Source: Filifactor alocis ATCC 35896
Lineage (GTDB): Bacteria; Bacillota; Clostridia; Peptostreptococcales; Filifactoraceae
Direction: 5' to 3'
Assembly (NCBI RefSeq): GCF_000163895.2
Contig: NC_016630.1
Coordinates: 930,001-994,000 of the forward strand
DNA length: 64,000 nt
Of this stretch, positions 33,804-43,307 are shown in pieces (position 1 is the stretch's first letter; each line of letters opens with the position of its first letter). The notes beneath the pieces were generated by a model. The model was given only the letters and a program-made list of their open reading frames with translations, was not told where the DNA came from and did not search any database. The translations under genes and the position numbers were made by a program.

Positions 33804-34895
33804 TTATGATTTAAATATGGTAGGAACATTCTTAATTCCGATATCCACCAAACCTCTGACAGATTGACGCAAAAACTCTTTGGTCTCGGGAGAAGTTTTT
33901 CCTGTTGCTTGTAAAATACTATACAATTTAGAGAATAGGTTTGTTTTTAAATCAGAGACATAAATCACTTCATCTATATTCAGTATTTCATAGATTTCGT
34001 CAACAAACAATGCTCTTTCTTCAGGTTTCATTCCGGATACCCATTGCTTAATTGTGCGTTCTGCGTATTTCGAGCCTACTGTCACTTCATCCAAAATTTC
34101 AAAACCGTCATCCTTTACAATCCAAGAAAAAAAATCATGTTGCAAAATTCCTGTTCGATTACTTTTTACCACCACAAAATCTTCTTTGTGTTCCAACAGC
34201 ACTCCGATGATAGATGTTTGCGGAATCATTCGAACAATACGGTCTTCAATATTGGCGTACCCTTTGGTATTCAGGAATTCTTCGGTAAATCCGGGACCGT
34301 CATGTGAATAAATCCGTTCTATTTTTGATTGCAATTCTTCCGAAACTGTAGCCGCCGCATAGACAGCCAGATTCCCTCCTTTGGAATGTCCACCCAAAAT
34401 CAGTTTTCTTCCTTCCGAATTTTTGAGGCTGTTAACATATCTTCTTGCCTCCTCTTGCGAAGGAATAGGAGATTGAAACGCCATGTTAAAATCCTCTTTC
34501 CAACCTAACAAAGTCGGTTCCGTTCCACGAAAAGAAACATAGCTCATATCAGATGTCAATCGAAATGTGACAGCACAAAATTCTTTCTGTATATTCACAT
34601 CTTTCATTTTTACATAATTGCAAACAACGATATCTCGAAACCTCGGACTGGATGCAAGATGAAAAAATAATTTTCGGCAGCTTTTTTCATCCCAAATATG
34701 TGCAAACATTTCATCAAAGTGTTCTGCACAAAACAATTCTTGCAGTCGAATTCCTTCATCCGTATGAGCTCCGGAAATTTCCTTTGGGATATTAACATAA
34801 GATAACCACGACAAAATCAAACTATCCACTTCAGATAACGGTTTTTCTTCAAAAGTTTCAAATATACTTTCTGCATAAGAAATAATATTGTTCAT
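33804..34895 (-). CDS. DUF2974 (Mbeg1-like) alpha/beta-hydrolase-like protein
   Basis: This 363-residue protein belongs to the DUF2974 group, lipase-like proteins of unknown substrate. The nucleophile elbow GGHSKGGNLAVYAA near residue 166 has the G-x-S-x-G pattern of serine hydrolases. YVSFRGTEPTLLGWKEDFNM upstream is the oxyanion region of class 3 lipases. No signal peptide is visible, so it should act inside the cell. It starts with ATG after AGGAGAG. It follows the DUF4153 gene by 46 bases and may be cotranscribed with it. Confidence 0.78.
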   Translation of the reverse strand: MNNIISYAESIFETFEEKPLSEVDSLILSWLSYVNIPKEISGAHTDEGIRLQELFCAEHFDEMFAHIWDEKSCRKLFFHLASSPRFRDIVVCNYVKMKDVNIQKEFCAVTFRLTSDMSYVSFRGTEPTLLGWKEDFNMAFQSPIPSQEEARRYVNSLKNSEGRKLILGGHSKGGNLAVYAAATVSEELQSKIERIYSHDGPGFTEEFLNTKGYANIEDRIVRMIPQTSIIGVLLEHKEDFVVVKSNRTGILQHDFFSWIVKDDGFEILDEVTVGSKYAERTIKQWVSGMKPEERALFVDEIYEILNIDEVIYVSDLKTNLFSKLYSILQATGKTSPETKEFLRQSVRGLVDIGIKNVPTIFKS

Positions 34896-34941
34896 TGTAT
34901 TCTCTCTCCTACACTATTAGAAAATGTTATAGTTCTATCAT

Positions 34942-36765
34942 CTACTTTTTCAAACGGTAATAAATATCACCCTGTATGTTGCATTCTTTATAAACTTTAG
35001 AATCTTTTCCTTCTTCCTTAATTCTCTCCAACATAATGCCTTCAATTACTAAACGATATTTCATATCTTCGCCTTCATATTCAAGATACCGTTCCACTTC
35101 TTCTCCCTTTTCTTGTCTCTTTTCCAAATCACTTACCTGTTCATAGAGCTCGTCAAACGGAATTTTTTCTGTATAAACCTTATCTCCTAAATCATAGAAA
35201 TAAAGTACTAATCCATCTTCTTTTCTGACAATAAAAGGTTTTTGGTCTTGCATATCATTATCTTCCGGACCGGGAGAATAAAAGCTGACATTGTATTTTC
35301 GATCAAACTCAGAAATATCTTCTACCTTATCGTACTCATTTCCATAAAAACCTATATTTACTCTTTCAACAAAAGAAGACTCCGGATCTTCCCAATAGTC
35401 AGTCCATTTCTCAGCAAAACCAAACACTTTTTCGAAAGAATAATCTTTTTCGCTACATGGCATATTCGGAATATCTTCAAATTTGTGATTTGCCATAATA
35501 TAGGAAACTAATTCCGATATTCTTTCTTGCTCATCTTCTCTCAAATCATATTTAGGAACAATTTTCCCATCTTGAATCATGTCATTTCTTTGCAGTACCT
35601 TCACCAATTCATGAACTTGACCTCTTTTTTCTACACGATATGCACTCATAGGTCCGACAGAAGAAATCAACACTGCTACAGATAATATAATAGGAATAAA
35701 AATCAAAGAACTATCCTGTTTTTTTACATAATGTCTTATATAATACAATACACTACTGCATACCCAAACTCCTGCCATGATGACATAGTATCTATTCTCA
35801 GTAATACCATACTCTTTCACTCTTATCCAAACAGAAATAAACATCATACACAGAAGCGGTAACATTGCTACACTGTAAAAAATAGAAAATTTTTTCAAAA
35901 AAGGCTTGTTTTCTTGCAAAGCAGATAAGAAAAATACAATCGCCACACTGAACATTCCATACCAAAGTACCAAGTGAGCAACCAAACCGTTCGGCCACCG
36001 GCTCAATACGATGATTTTCGCAAAATAGATGTATAGAATGACTGTATAAATACTAAGCAACGGAACAACAATAGATAACAGAAGAACTCTCCACGCTCGA
36101 ACCATTTCATAACCTTGAAATTCATCATTGGAATCCGGAAAATCGGATAAAAAGACCGCCAACAAAAAGAGATTGAATACCGCGCTTGCCATATATCCAT
36201 AAATCTCAGAATATAGAGGAAGCTCCAACAAATGAACCAAAGTAAAAATAATTGCGGCAACTCCTAAATACATCACAATGGAGTATACTAAAGCTTTTGC
36301 AAAACTTCCTATTATTTCAAAGATATAAACCACATATCCTTCGTTTCTTCTAATTTTGGAAATATAGGCTGATGATATGATTAAAAACAAATTCAACCCG
36401 AAGTAAATTCTGTCTTTTTCATGTATACCTAGAGTATCTCCTTCAACAGGGTTGAGTAAAATAAAATGTACGCAACAAATAAAAGCTCCTCCTGCAATCC
36501 ACAAAATTGCACGAAAGATTCTTTTTCTGTTTCGATCTTGCATGTCGCACAACCATCTTTCCTCAAAAAGATGGAGATTGATTGATAAGAGTATTCCCGT
36601 CAAAAGAGTTTCTATCATTGGGTTGTATGATAAAAACCATCCGTTTTTAATTTCCAAAATCAAATAAATCGTCATAATAACAGAACATGTCATAGTGATT
36701 GGAAATCGAATGACACTTTTGTTTAAATTTTCAAAAGTTTGTTTTATTTTTTCTATACCTCTCAT
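34942..36765 (-). CDS. DUF4153-family membrane protein
   Basis: This 607-residue protein has a hydrophobic N-terminal two-thirds (about ten to twelve helices up to residue 375) and a charged, soluble C-terminal part (residues 400-607). The pattern and the VAYxxG-like helices fit the DUF4153 family, whose function is unknown. The C-terminal soluble part has no motif I recognise; its many Glu, Asp and Tyr residues suggest an extracytoplasmic or peripheral domain. The ATG is preceded only by a weak AAGG, so the start is less certain. The next gene downstream is the DUF2974 protein. Confidence 0.65.
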   Translation of the reverse strand: MRGIEKIKQTFENLNKSVIRFPITMTCSVIMTIYLILEIKNGWFLSYNPMIETLLTGILLSINLHLFEERWLCDMQDRNRKRIFRAILWIAGGAFICCVHFILLNPVEGDTLGIHEKDRIYFGLNLFLIISSAYISKIRRNEGYVVYIFEIIGSFAKALVYSIVMYLGVAAIIFTLVHLLELPLYSEIYGYMASAVFNLFLLAVFLSDFPDSNDEFQGYEMVRAWRVLLLSIVVPLLSIYTVILYIYFAKIIVLSRWPNGLVAHLVLWYGMFSVAIVFFLSALQENKPFLKKFSIFYSVAMLPLLCMMFISVWIRVKEYGITENRYYVIMAGVWVCSSVLYYIRHYVKKQDSSLIFIPIILSVAVLISSVGPMSAYRVEKRGQVHELVKVLQRNDMIQDGKIVPKYDLREDEQERISELVSYIMANHKFEDIPNMPCSEKDYSFEKVFGFAEKWTDYWEDPESSFVERVNIGFYGNEYDKVEDISEFDRKYNVSFYSPGPEDNDMQDQKPFIVRKEDGLVLYFYDLGDKVYTEKIPFDELYEQVSDLEKRQEKGEEVERYLEYEGEDMKYRLVIEGIMLERIKEEGKDSKVYKECNIQGDIYYRLKK

Positions 36766-36960
36766 AACAATCGCTGACCTTTTTGATATCCGGTCAACTT
36801 CCTCCTCTCATTTCTTCCATTGTTGTATTGACTGTAGCTTTTATAAATATCTACCTACATTCATTCTATGTGATTTCTCATATACATGAGATTTCCCCTT
36901 TAGTATACTATAAATTCTAAAAATATTTGTGTTTTTTGTTCGGATATTTTTATATTTTGA

Positions 36961-37143
36961 GACAAAATAATTCTTACAAATAACATTAGTTATTTCATAT
37001 TCCCCCTGTTACAATTTGAAGGTGCCGTTCACGGTTCAATGACTTGGTCATTCCATTCCGCTTATTTCAAGTGGCACAATGTTAAAGACGGTATTTCTTT
37101 CACATTAAATTTTATGACATTTCTATTTGATACCAATCATTGA
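36961..37143 (+). pseudogene. Possible 3' remnant of a gene
   Basis: A 60-codon open frame runs to a TGA at 37141-37143 and reads as plausible protein near its end (FEGAVHGSMTWSFHSAYF, then KWHNVKDGISFTLNF). There is no start codon with a ribosome-binding site and an in-frame stop precedes it directly. I do not recognise the product. The surrounding 36766-37330 spacer shows no other gene. Confidence 0.25.
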
Positions 37144-37329
37144 CTAAAGTGTTATAATAAAGCTCTGTTTTTTGCACACTATGATATGTTGTCCTATTTT
37201 TCATAAACATCCACTACACCTAATTGACGCCGCGCTTAGTATGAGATTAAGTTTTAGTATAAAAAGGGTACTATTTATATTACAAAATCGATCCTTTTAT
37301 GGGATGAAAAAAACAAATACCAACAAAAA

Positions 37330-37362
37330 GAAAAGTAGAGCAACATTGCCCTACTTTTCAAA
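37330..37362 (-). terminator. Intrinsic terminator after the flavodiiron gene
   Basis: GAAAAGTAG pairs with CTACTTTTC around an 11-12 base loop, and on the minus strand it is followed by a T-rich run. It ends the dehydrogenase-flavodiiron unit 44 bases after the stop. Confidence 0.85.
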
Positions 37363-37405
37363 ACAAAGTTATTATTTATTAGAAAGTGTATATTGTAACA
37401 AATCA

Positions 37406-38617
37406 TTATTCATTTAAAGAACTTACGATGGTTTCTGCCAAACTATCCAATTCTTTTTCTCTTGAATCGTTTACAGAGGAACTTACTGTTACCCTCTCAT
37501 TCAATACATCCATAAATTTCATTTCTTCATCTAAGAACTGTTCCATCAAATCACCTGATCTTGGAGTCCAAGAACCGTTTTCAACAATTGCAACTGTTCT
37601 GTTTTGAAGATTTAATGCCTTCATATCGTTTAAGAAGTTGTGCATAACAGGATAAATTCCTAAGTTATAAGTTACAGAACATAATGCGATATGACTTACT
37701 CGGAATGCTTCAGAAATCAGTTGAGATACATGTGTATTAGACACATCATATACTACAACATTTTTGATTCCTCTTTCCACTAATTTTGTTGCTAAAATTT
37801 GTGCAGCAAATTCAGTATTTCCGTACATGGATGCATAAGCAATCATAACTGCTTTTTCTTCCGGTTCGTAAGAGCTCCATTTATTGTATTTATCCAATAA
37901 ATATTCAAAATCATTTCTCCAAACCGGTCCGTGTAACGGACAAATATACTTGATGTCCGGTAAAATCGGAGTTGCTTTTTTCAATAAAGATTGTACAAAA
38001 GGACCATATTTCCCAACGATATTTGTATAATATCTTCTTGCCTCATCAATCCAATCTCTGTCAAAGTTCACTTCATCATTGAAAAGTTTGCCGTCTAATG
38101 CTCCAAATGATCCAAAAGCATCTGCTGAGAATAATACACCATCTGTCTTATCAAAGGTCACCATTGCTTCAGGCCAGTGTACCATCGGCGCTTCTATAAA
38201 TATGACCTCATGTTTTCCAAAACTAAAGGTATCACCTTCTTTTACTTGGATTTCTTTTCCATCCACATCAAACCCAAACTGTCTCATCAACATGAATGAT
38301 TTTTCTGTACTGATAATTTTTGCTTTTGGGTAACGAATCAATACCTCCTCCAAAGAAGCTCCATGGTCAGGTTCCATGTGGTTAATTACAATATAATCCA
38401 AATCTCTTCCATCCAACACATGAGCCATATTACTCAAAAAATCTCTACAAATTGACCAGTCTACTGTATCAAACAATACTGTCTTTTTATCTAAAAGCAG
38501 ATATGAGTTGTAGGATACTCCTTTTGGAATGGGATGAATGTTTTCAAACAATGCCAATCTATGATCATTTCCACCAATCCAGTACAAATCTTTTGTTACA
38601 TTTCTTACGTTATACAT
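37406..38617 (-). CDS. fprA: A-type flavodiiron protein
   Basis: This 403-residue flavodiiron protein reduces O2 to water (or NO to N2O) in anaerobes with electrons usually delivered by rubredoxin. The metallo-beta-lactamase domain (residues 1-250) has the diiron ligands: HMEPDHG, the His in MVHWPEAM, the Asp in SADAFGS and the His in CPLHGPVW. The flavodoxin domain (from about residue 255) has the FMN loop ASMYGNTEFAA. It lies 54 bases after a dehydrogenase gene that ends in a rubredoxin domain, so its electron donor is probably encoded in the same transcript. Confidence 0.95.
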   Translation of the reverse strand: MYNVRNVTKDLYWIGGNDHRLALFENIHPIPKGVSYNSYLLLDKKTVLFDTVDWSICRDFLSNMAHVLDGRDLDYIVINHMEPDHGASLEEVLIRYPKAKIISTEKSFMLMRQFGFDVDGKEIQVKEGDTFSFGKHEVIFIEAPMVHWPEAMVTFDKTDGVLFSADAFGSFGALDGKLFNDEVNFDRDWIDEARRYYTNIVGKYGPFVQSLLKKATPILPDIKYICPLHGPVWRNDFEYLLDKYNKWSSYEPEEKAVMIAYASMYGNTEFAAQILATKLVERGIKNVVVYDVSNTHVSQLISEAFRVSHIALCSVTYNLGIYPVMHNFLNDMKALNLQNRTVAIVENGSWTPRSGDLMEQFLDEEMKFMDVLNERVTVSSSVNDSREKELDSLAETIVSSLNE

Positions 38618-38671
38618 CCGTATTTCCCCCTATACTAAATTTTACGTTTGTTATCTCGTCTCAGTCTATTA

Positions 38672-40603
38672 TTAACGACGGTTTTCCGGAAATTCTACTT
38701 CTGTAAAGTTGTGTTTTTCTTCTCCACATTTTGGACAAATCCATTCATCCGGTAATTTATCAAAGATAGTTCCTTCCATGATATCATTTTCAGAATCACC
38801 CAATTTTGCATCATATTCGTAACCACAGCCGTTACATACATATAGTTTATAGTTCGGTGCTAATTTCTTAGGTTTAGAACGCTTCATTTTTACCATAGGT
38901 GGTGCAGGATCTTTTTCTTTTCCGTTATCCAATGCCTCTGTCAACAACGGAAGAATTTCCAATGCATCTCCCACAATACCATAGTCACAATTCTTAAAGA
39001 TTGGTGCATTTGCATTGTTGTTGATTGCAACGATTGTTGTAGCTGTTTTGATTCCTTTCAAGTGTTGTCCGGCTCCGGAAATTCCTACTGCAATATATAG
39101 ATTTCCGTTGAATTTTTGTCCTGACATGCCTACATATCTGTTAAGAGGTAGATACTTTAATGTTTCTGCAACAGGTCTGGAGGATCCTACTGCCGCACCG
39201 GCTTGTTTTGCAAGTGCTTCAATCAGTTTCATATTTTCTTTCTCTCCAATTCCCTTTCCGGCACTTACTACTCTTTCCGCTTCAGAAATAGGGGTATCTA
39301 AATCGATTCCTACTGTAAAATCATAGCCGTCTTTTTTCAAAGCATCTACAAGAGCTTGTACTTGTTCTTTTGCAGAACCGTCTTTGAAAATCATCTTTTT
39401 ACGATCTCCTGTAACAGACTCGGCTTTTTTCTTTGTTTCTGCTCCACCTTTAGATTTTGGCGGTCTTCCCAAAAGGTAAGATGCAATAACAACACGCTGA
39501 ATTTCGTTTGTTCCTTCATAAATTGTTGTGATTTTTGCATCTCTGTATGCTCTTTCCACTTCCATTCCTTTCAAATATCCGGAACCTCCGAAAATTTGAA
39601 GTGCATCATTTACAATTTCCAAACAATTGTCAGATGCATATTGTTTTGCCATAGCAGCTTCCATTCCGTAAGATTCGTGATGTTCCTTCAATTCAGCTGC
39701 ACTGTAAATCATAAATCTACTTGCTCTTAATTTTGTCGCCATATCTGCAATTTTAAAGGAAATTGCTTGTTGGAATGCAATCGGTTTTCCGAACTGAACA
39801 CGCTCTTTTGCATAATTTAAGGCATGTTCATACGCACCTTGTGCAATCCCAAGCGCCTGAGATGCAATTCCAATACGACCTCCATCCAGAGTCGCCATCG
39901 CAATACGGAATCCTTGTCCTTCTTTTCCTAATAAATTTTCTTTCGGTACTTTTACATTGTTAAAAATCAATTCTGCTGTAGAAGAGGAACGAATTCCTAA
40001 TTTATCATAATGATCTCCGAATGTGAAACCTTCCCATCCTTTTTCTATGATAAATGCACTGATTCCTTTCACACCGATTCCGGGTGTTGTAACAGCAAAT
40101 ACAACATAAGTATCTGCTTTCGGTGCATTTGTAATAAAGATTTTATTCCCATTTAAAATGTAGTGATCTCCTACCAACTCTGCTACTGTCTGTGTTCCCC
40201 CTGCATCACTTCCTGCTTCCGGTTCCGTCAAACCGAATGCTCCAATCTTTTCGCCTTTTGCCAAAGGAACTAAATATTTCTGTTTTTGTTCCTCTGTACC
40301 GAATGCTGCGATTGGGTAAGAGCCTAATGAAACATGGGCAGACAAGATAACACCTGTTCCACCATCTACTCTCGACAATTCTTCTACAGCGATTGCATAG
40401 CTGATTACATCTAATCCTGCTCCGCCATACTCTTTCGGATACGGAATTCCCATAAGTCCGAGCTCTCCCATTTTCTTTACTGCTTCTGTCGGAAATTCAT
40501 TGTTTTGATCCAACATAAAAGCAATCGGTTTTACTTCTGTCTCTGCGAACTCTCTTACTTTTTTTCGAAAGCTCTCATGTTCCGGTGTTGTTTTAAAATA
40601 CAT
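38672..40603 (-). CDS. Acyl-CoA dehydrogenase-EtfA-rubredoxin fusion protein
   Basis: One 643-residue chain joins three modules. Residues 1-380 are an acyl-CoA dehydrogenase with FAD/substrate segments (GAFGLTEPEAGSD, FGGSGYLKG) and the catalytic base Glu363 in IYEGTNEIQR. Residues 435-555 match the C-terminal FAD domain of electron-transfer flavoprotein alpha (VVSAGKGIGEKEN, GSSRPVAE, VGISGAGQHLKG, DYGIVGD) without its N-terminal domain. Residues 587-643 are a rubredoxin with Cys590, Cys593, Cys623 and Cys626. The start is ATG 40603 behind AGGGGGAA. Electrons could pass from acyl-CoA through FAD to rubredoxin and on to the flavodiiron protein encoded next. Confidence 0.93.
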   Translation of the reverse strand: MYFKTTPEHESFRKKVREFAETEVKPIAFMLDQNNEFPTEAVKKMGELGLMGIPYPKEYGGAGLDVISYAIAVEELSRVDGGTGVILSAHVSLGSYPIAAFGTEEQKQKYLVPLAKGEKIGAFGLTEPEAGSDAGGTQTVAELVGDHYILNGNKIFITNAPKADTYVVFAVTTPGIGVKGISAFIIEKGWEGFTFGDHYDKLGIRSSSTAELIFNNVKVPKENLLGKEGQGFRIAMATLDGGRIGIASQALGIAQGAYEHALNYAKERVQFGKPIAFQQAISFKIADMATKLRASRFMIYSAAELKEHHESYGMEAAMAKQYASDNCLEIVNDALQIFGGSGYLKGMEVERAYRDAKITTIYEGTNEIQRVVIASYLLGRPPKSKGGAETKKKAESVTGDRKKMIFKDGSAKEQVQALVDALKKDGYDFTVGIDLDTPISEAERVVSAGKGIGEKENMKLIEALAKQAGAAVGSSRPVAETLKYLPLNRYVGMSGQKFNGNLYIAVGISGAGQHLKGIKTATTIVAINNNANAPIFKNCDYGIVGDALEILPLLTEALDNGKEKDPAPPMVKMKRSKPKKLAPNYKLYVCNGCGYEYDAKLGDSENDIMEGTIFDKLPDEWICPKCGEEKHNFTEVEFPENRR

Positions 40604-41101
40604 GATTGGTTCCCCCTCAATCCTCTTCATTTTCATAAATGTATTATTTTATACTCATATCATATTAGAAATTTTCTGTTAAATTAAAGTGCAGAGGTGC
40701 TCGCTTTTTCATTTCAATTGTAATTCTTTAACTTAAAAACAGTTTCTAATACAAAAATACTATAATCCAGAATCAAGCATTGAACAACAGTAATTGCAAC
40801 ATTATCAGTTTATAATCAATTCTACTCTGTTCAAAGTATAAAGCGATTCTATTCTGTATGTACCCATGTAACAAATAACTAAACTCACTTTTTATAATTC
40901 TTAGAAAGATACTTTTTTCAAAATATCTCATATCGGTTTTATGGAAAAACAAAAAATAAAAATCATATTTTTTTTATTTTGTCAAACATCATTTTACATG
41001 TATCTTTTTTCATGTGAATAACTTTTTTATCACTCTGTTTTGATCTGAAATATAAAATAGTATTTTCAAGTATTCCAAAATACAAGTCTCTCCTTTTTTG
41101 T
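40604..41101. other. AT-rich spacer, no gene seen
   Basis: This region between the dehydrogenase fusion and the mgtE terminator holds no frame I can support. Around 40940-41000 it contains long A/T runs of the kind that melt easily, next to the DnaA-box cluster that follows. Confidence 0.5.
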
Positions 41102-41165
41102 TTGTTCACAGAAAATAAAGCGCTTTATTCACAGAAAAAAATACTTTTCCACAGAGTTATCCACA
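41102..41165. other. Cluster of DnaA-box-like sequences
   Basis: Four direct repeats of the DnaA-box type lie within 64 bases: TTGTTCACA (41102), TTATTCACA (41125), TTTTCCACA (41145) and the exact consensus TTATCCACA (41157). The 16-bp palindrome AATAAAGCGCTTTATT overlaps them at about 41114-41129. The cluster is on the 3' side of mgtE. Confidence 0.6.
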
Positions 41166-41235
41166 TATTGTGTAATTTATTTACAAAAAACACAACTTTA
41201 TGATGTATTATTTCTTTCCTAAAAATTCAATTCAT

Positions 41236-41276
41236 AAAAAAAGAACACTGTTTCAAATCATACAGTGTTCCTTTTA
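41236..41276 (-). terminator. Intrinsic terminator after mgtE
   Basis: GAACACTGT (41243-41251) pairs with ACAGTGTTC (41262-41270), and on the minus strand T residues follow. It is 15 bases downstream of the mgtE stop. Confidence 0.88.
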
Positions 41277-41290
41277 TTCATCCTAATTAT

Positions 41291-42649
41291 TTACACCAAT
41301 TTCTCTACAAACAAAGTCGCCAATCCTAAGAAGAAAAAGAATCCCATCACATCTGTAAATGTTGTAACAAATACCCCTGATGCCAATGCAGGATCAATAT
41401 TTAATTTTTTTAAAATAACCGGTACAAAATAACCGGCAGATGCCGCTACAATCAAATTCAGTACCATAGCAAGTCCGATAATAAATCCAAACACCGCCTT
41501 GCCTACCCATAGTTTTGCGGCAATTCCCACCACAATTCCAAGACATATTCCATTTACGATTCCGACGATCAATTCCTTTATCAATACCTGTTTTGTATTT
41601 TTTTCATTTAATTCGTCCAATGCAATTCCGCGAACGATCAAAGTTAATGTCTGTGTTCCGGCATTTCCGCCCATTCCTGTTACAATCGGCATGAATGTAG
41701 CCAGTGCCACTATTTTAGAAATCGTTCCTTCAAACGCCCCGACAACCGATGCAGCCATTGCAGCAGTCACCAAATTAATCATCAACCACGGAAGACGGCT
41801 TCTAATAGCATAAAACGGAGAACTGTCGATAGTTTCACCTTCGCTTAAGCCTCCAAGCAAATAAATATCTTCCGTTGTTTCTTCATTCAATACATCAATA
41901 ATATCATCAAAGGTAATAATCCCACACATCACATGATGTTCATCCACAACCGGAATCACCATATATCCATACTTTTCAAACAATCTTCCTACTTCTTCCT
42001 GATCCATATCAACCGGAACACAAAGGACATTTTCATTCATAATATCTCGAATTTTAGTATTTCTCTCTGCAACAATAATATCTCTTAACGATACTACTCC
42101 TTTTAATATCCCTTTGTTATCCAATACATAAATATAGTAAGGCGTTTCCGAATCAGGTGCTTTTTCGCGCAAATATTCAACGCTTTCCTCAATCGTCATT
42201 TCTTCTTTGATTGCAATAAATTCTTTTGCCATCAAGCCACCGGCGGTATCTTCTTCGTATCCTAACAAAGACCTTACTTCTTCCGCCTGTTCATGATCCA
42301 TTTTAGAAATAATTTTTTCCTTAACATCTTCATCTACTTCACCGAGCATGTCCGCCAAATCATCTGACGCCATCTCAGAGATGATATTTTCTTCACGCTG
42401 TTGAGAGAAAGAAGACAGCATCTTATACTTATCCTCATCCTCCATTTCCCCAATCAACGATGCAACATAATAATCAGGTAATTTTTTTAGGATATCATTC
42501 GGATTCCCTTCATATTGCTCTAACTCTTCCAACAAATCGACAGGGTGGATATTTTCCATCTCTTCTTCGATTTCTTCCTTTGTCCCATTTAAAATTTTAT
42601 TGATAATTTCAAATTCAAGAACATTCTCGTCATTATCTTTCTCTCTCAT
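41291..42649 (-). CDS. mgtE: Magnesium transporter MgtE
   Basis: MgtE (452 residues) is a magnesium-gated magnesium channel. An acidic N-terminal superhelical domain (residues 20-130, with the DLADMLGEVDEDVKEKII repeats) is followed by two CBS domains (about 135-260, with VSLRDIIVA and the FDDIIDVLNEE end) and five membrane helices. The pore segment MPIVTGMGGNAGTQTL is intact. It starts with ATG after GGGGGG. Both flanks of the gene carry DnaA-box clusters. Confidence 0.95.
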   Translation of the reverse strand: MREKDNDENVLEFEIINKILNGTKEEIEEEMENIHPVDLLEELEQYEGNPNDILKKLPDYYVASLIGEMEDEDKYKMLSSFSQQREENIISEMASDDLADMLGEVDEDVKEKIISKMDHEQAEEVRSLLGYEEDTAGGLMAKEFIAIKEEMTIEESVEYLREKAPDSETPYYIYVLDNKGILKGVVSLRDIIVAERNTKIRDIMNENVLCVPVDMDQEEVGRLFEKYGYMVIPVVDEHHVMCGIITFDDIIDVLNEETTEDIYLLGGLSEGETIDSSPFYAIRSRLPWLMINLVTAAMAASVVGAFEGTISKIVALATFMPIVTGMGGNAGTQTLTLIVRGIALDELNEKNTKQVLIKELIVGIVNGICLGIVVGIAAKLWVGKAVFGFIIGLAMVLNLIVAASAGYFVPVILKKLNIDPALASGVFVTTFTDVMGFFFFLGLATLFVEKLV

Positions 42650-42782
42650 GATATCACTCCCCCCTACAATAGCTCCTACTATATATACTAATATAAATTG
42701 ATGAAATTTCCTATATAAAACATCAAAAATTCTCTATTTTATAAAAAATCAGATGATTTATATCATTTTTTTGAAAATAAAT

Positions 42783-42936
42783 TGTGGATAAGTTGATAAA
42801 CAATTGTGGATATCCCCGTTTTTTGTGGATAAAAACATAAAAATTGTATTTTCACATTGTAATATCGACAGCACATATGTTTGTTTTCCTAACAATTATA
42901 CACACTCTATGTGTATAACTCCCATTATTATCCACA
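42783..42936. other. Second cluster of DnaA boxes, upstream of mgtE
   Basis: TGTGGATAA occurs at 42783 and 42824, TGTGGATAT at 42805, and in the opposite orientation TTATCCACA at 42928. Three of the four are exact DnaA-box consensus. A strongly AT-rich stretch (42690-42780) adjoins. The spacer 42650-43307 has no gene I can support. Confidence 0.65.
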
Positions 42937-43307
42937 TGGTATTTTTTAAATTTTGCTCCGTTTCATATGGGTACAAAACTAACGAAACTTGCTATAAATC
43001 CATGTTGAACAATACACTCAATCCCTTCTTATCAATGTGAGGGAAACATATTTGTAGTCGTTTAGGGGAAATAAGAATTTATACTACAAACCACCATTTG
43101 AAACAGAGATGATATTAAAAAATTCAACCAATAATAGTATAAGTGAAAATGAAAACAGACACAGAAACAGAGTATGAACATATCGTTTTACTATGTAACA
43201 AAAAAACGATGCAGTTATGTCAGTATTTCTTTTTTCAATGATTCTCATAATGGAAAAACTGCTCACAACGCATCATTTTCAACATTTCTTTCTTATTTTT
43301 TACTTAA

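Noticed and set aside
43084..43266. Minus-strand 60-codon frame with a hydrophobic centre, downstream of htrA
   Set aside because: The start would be GTG without a ribosome-binding site, and AT-rich spacers often give Phe/Leu-rich frames by chance.
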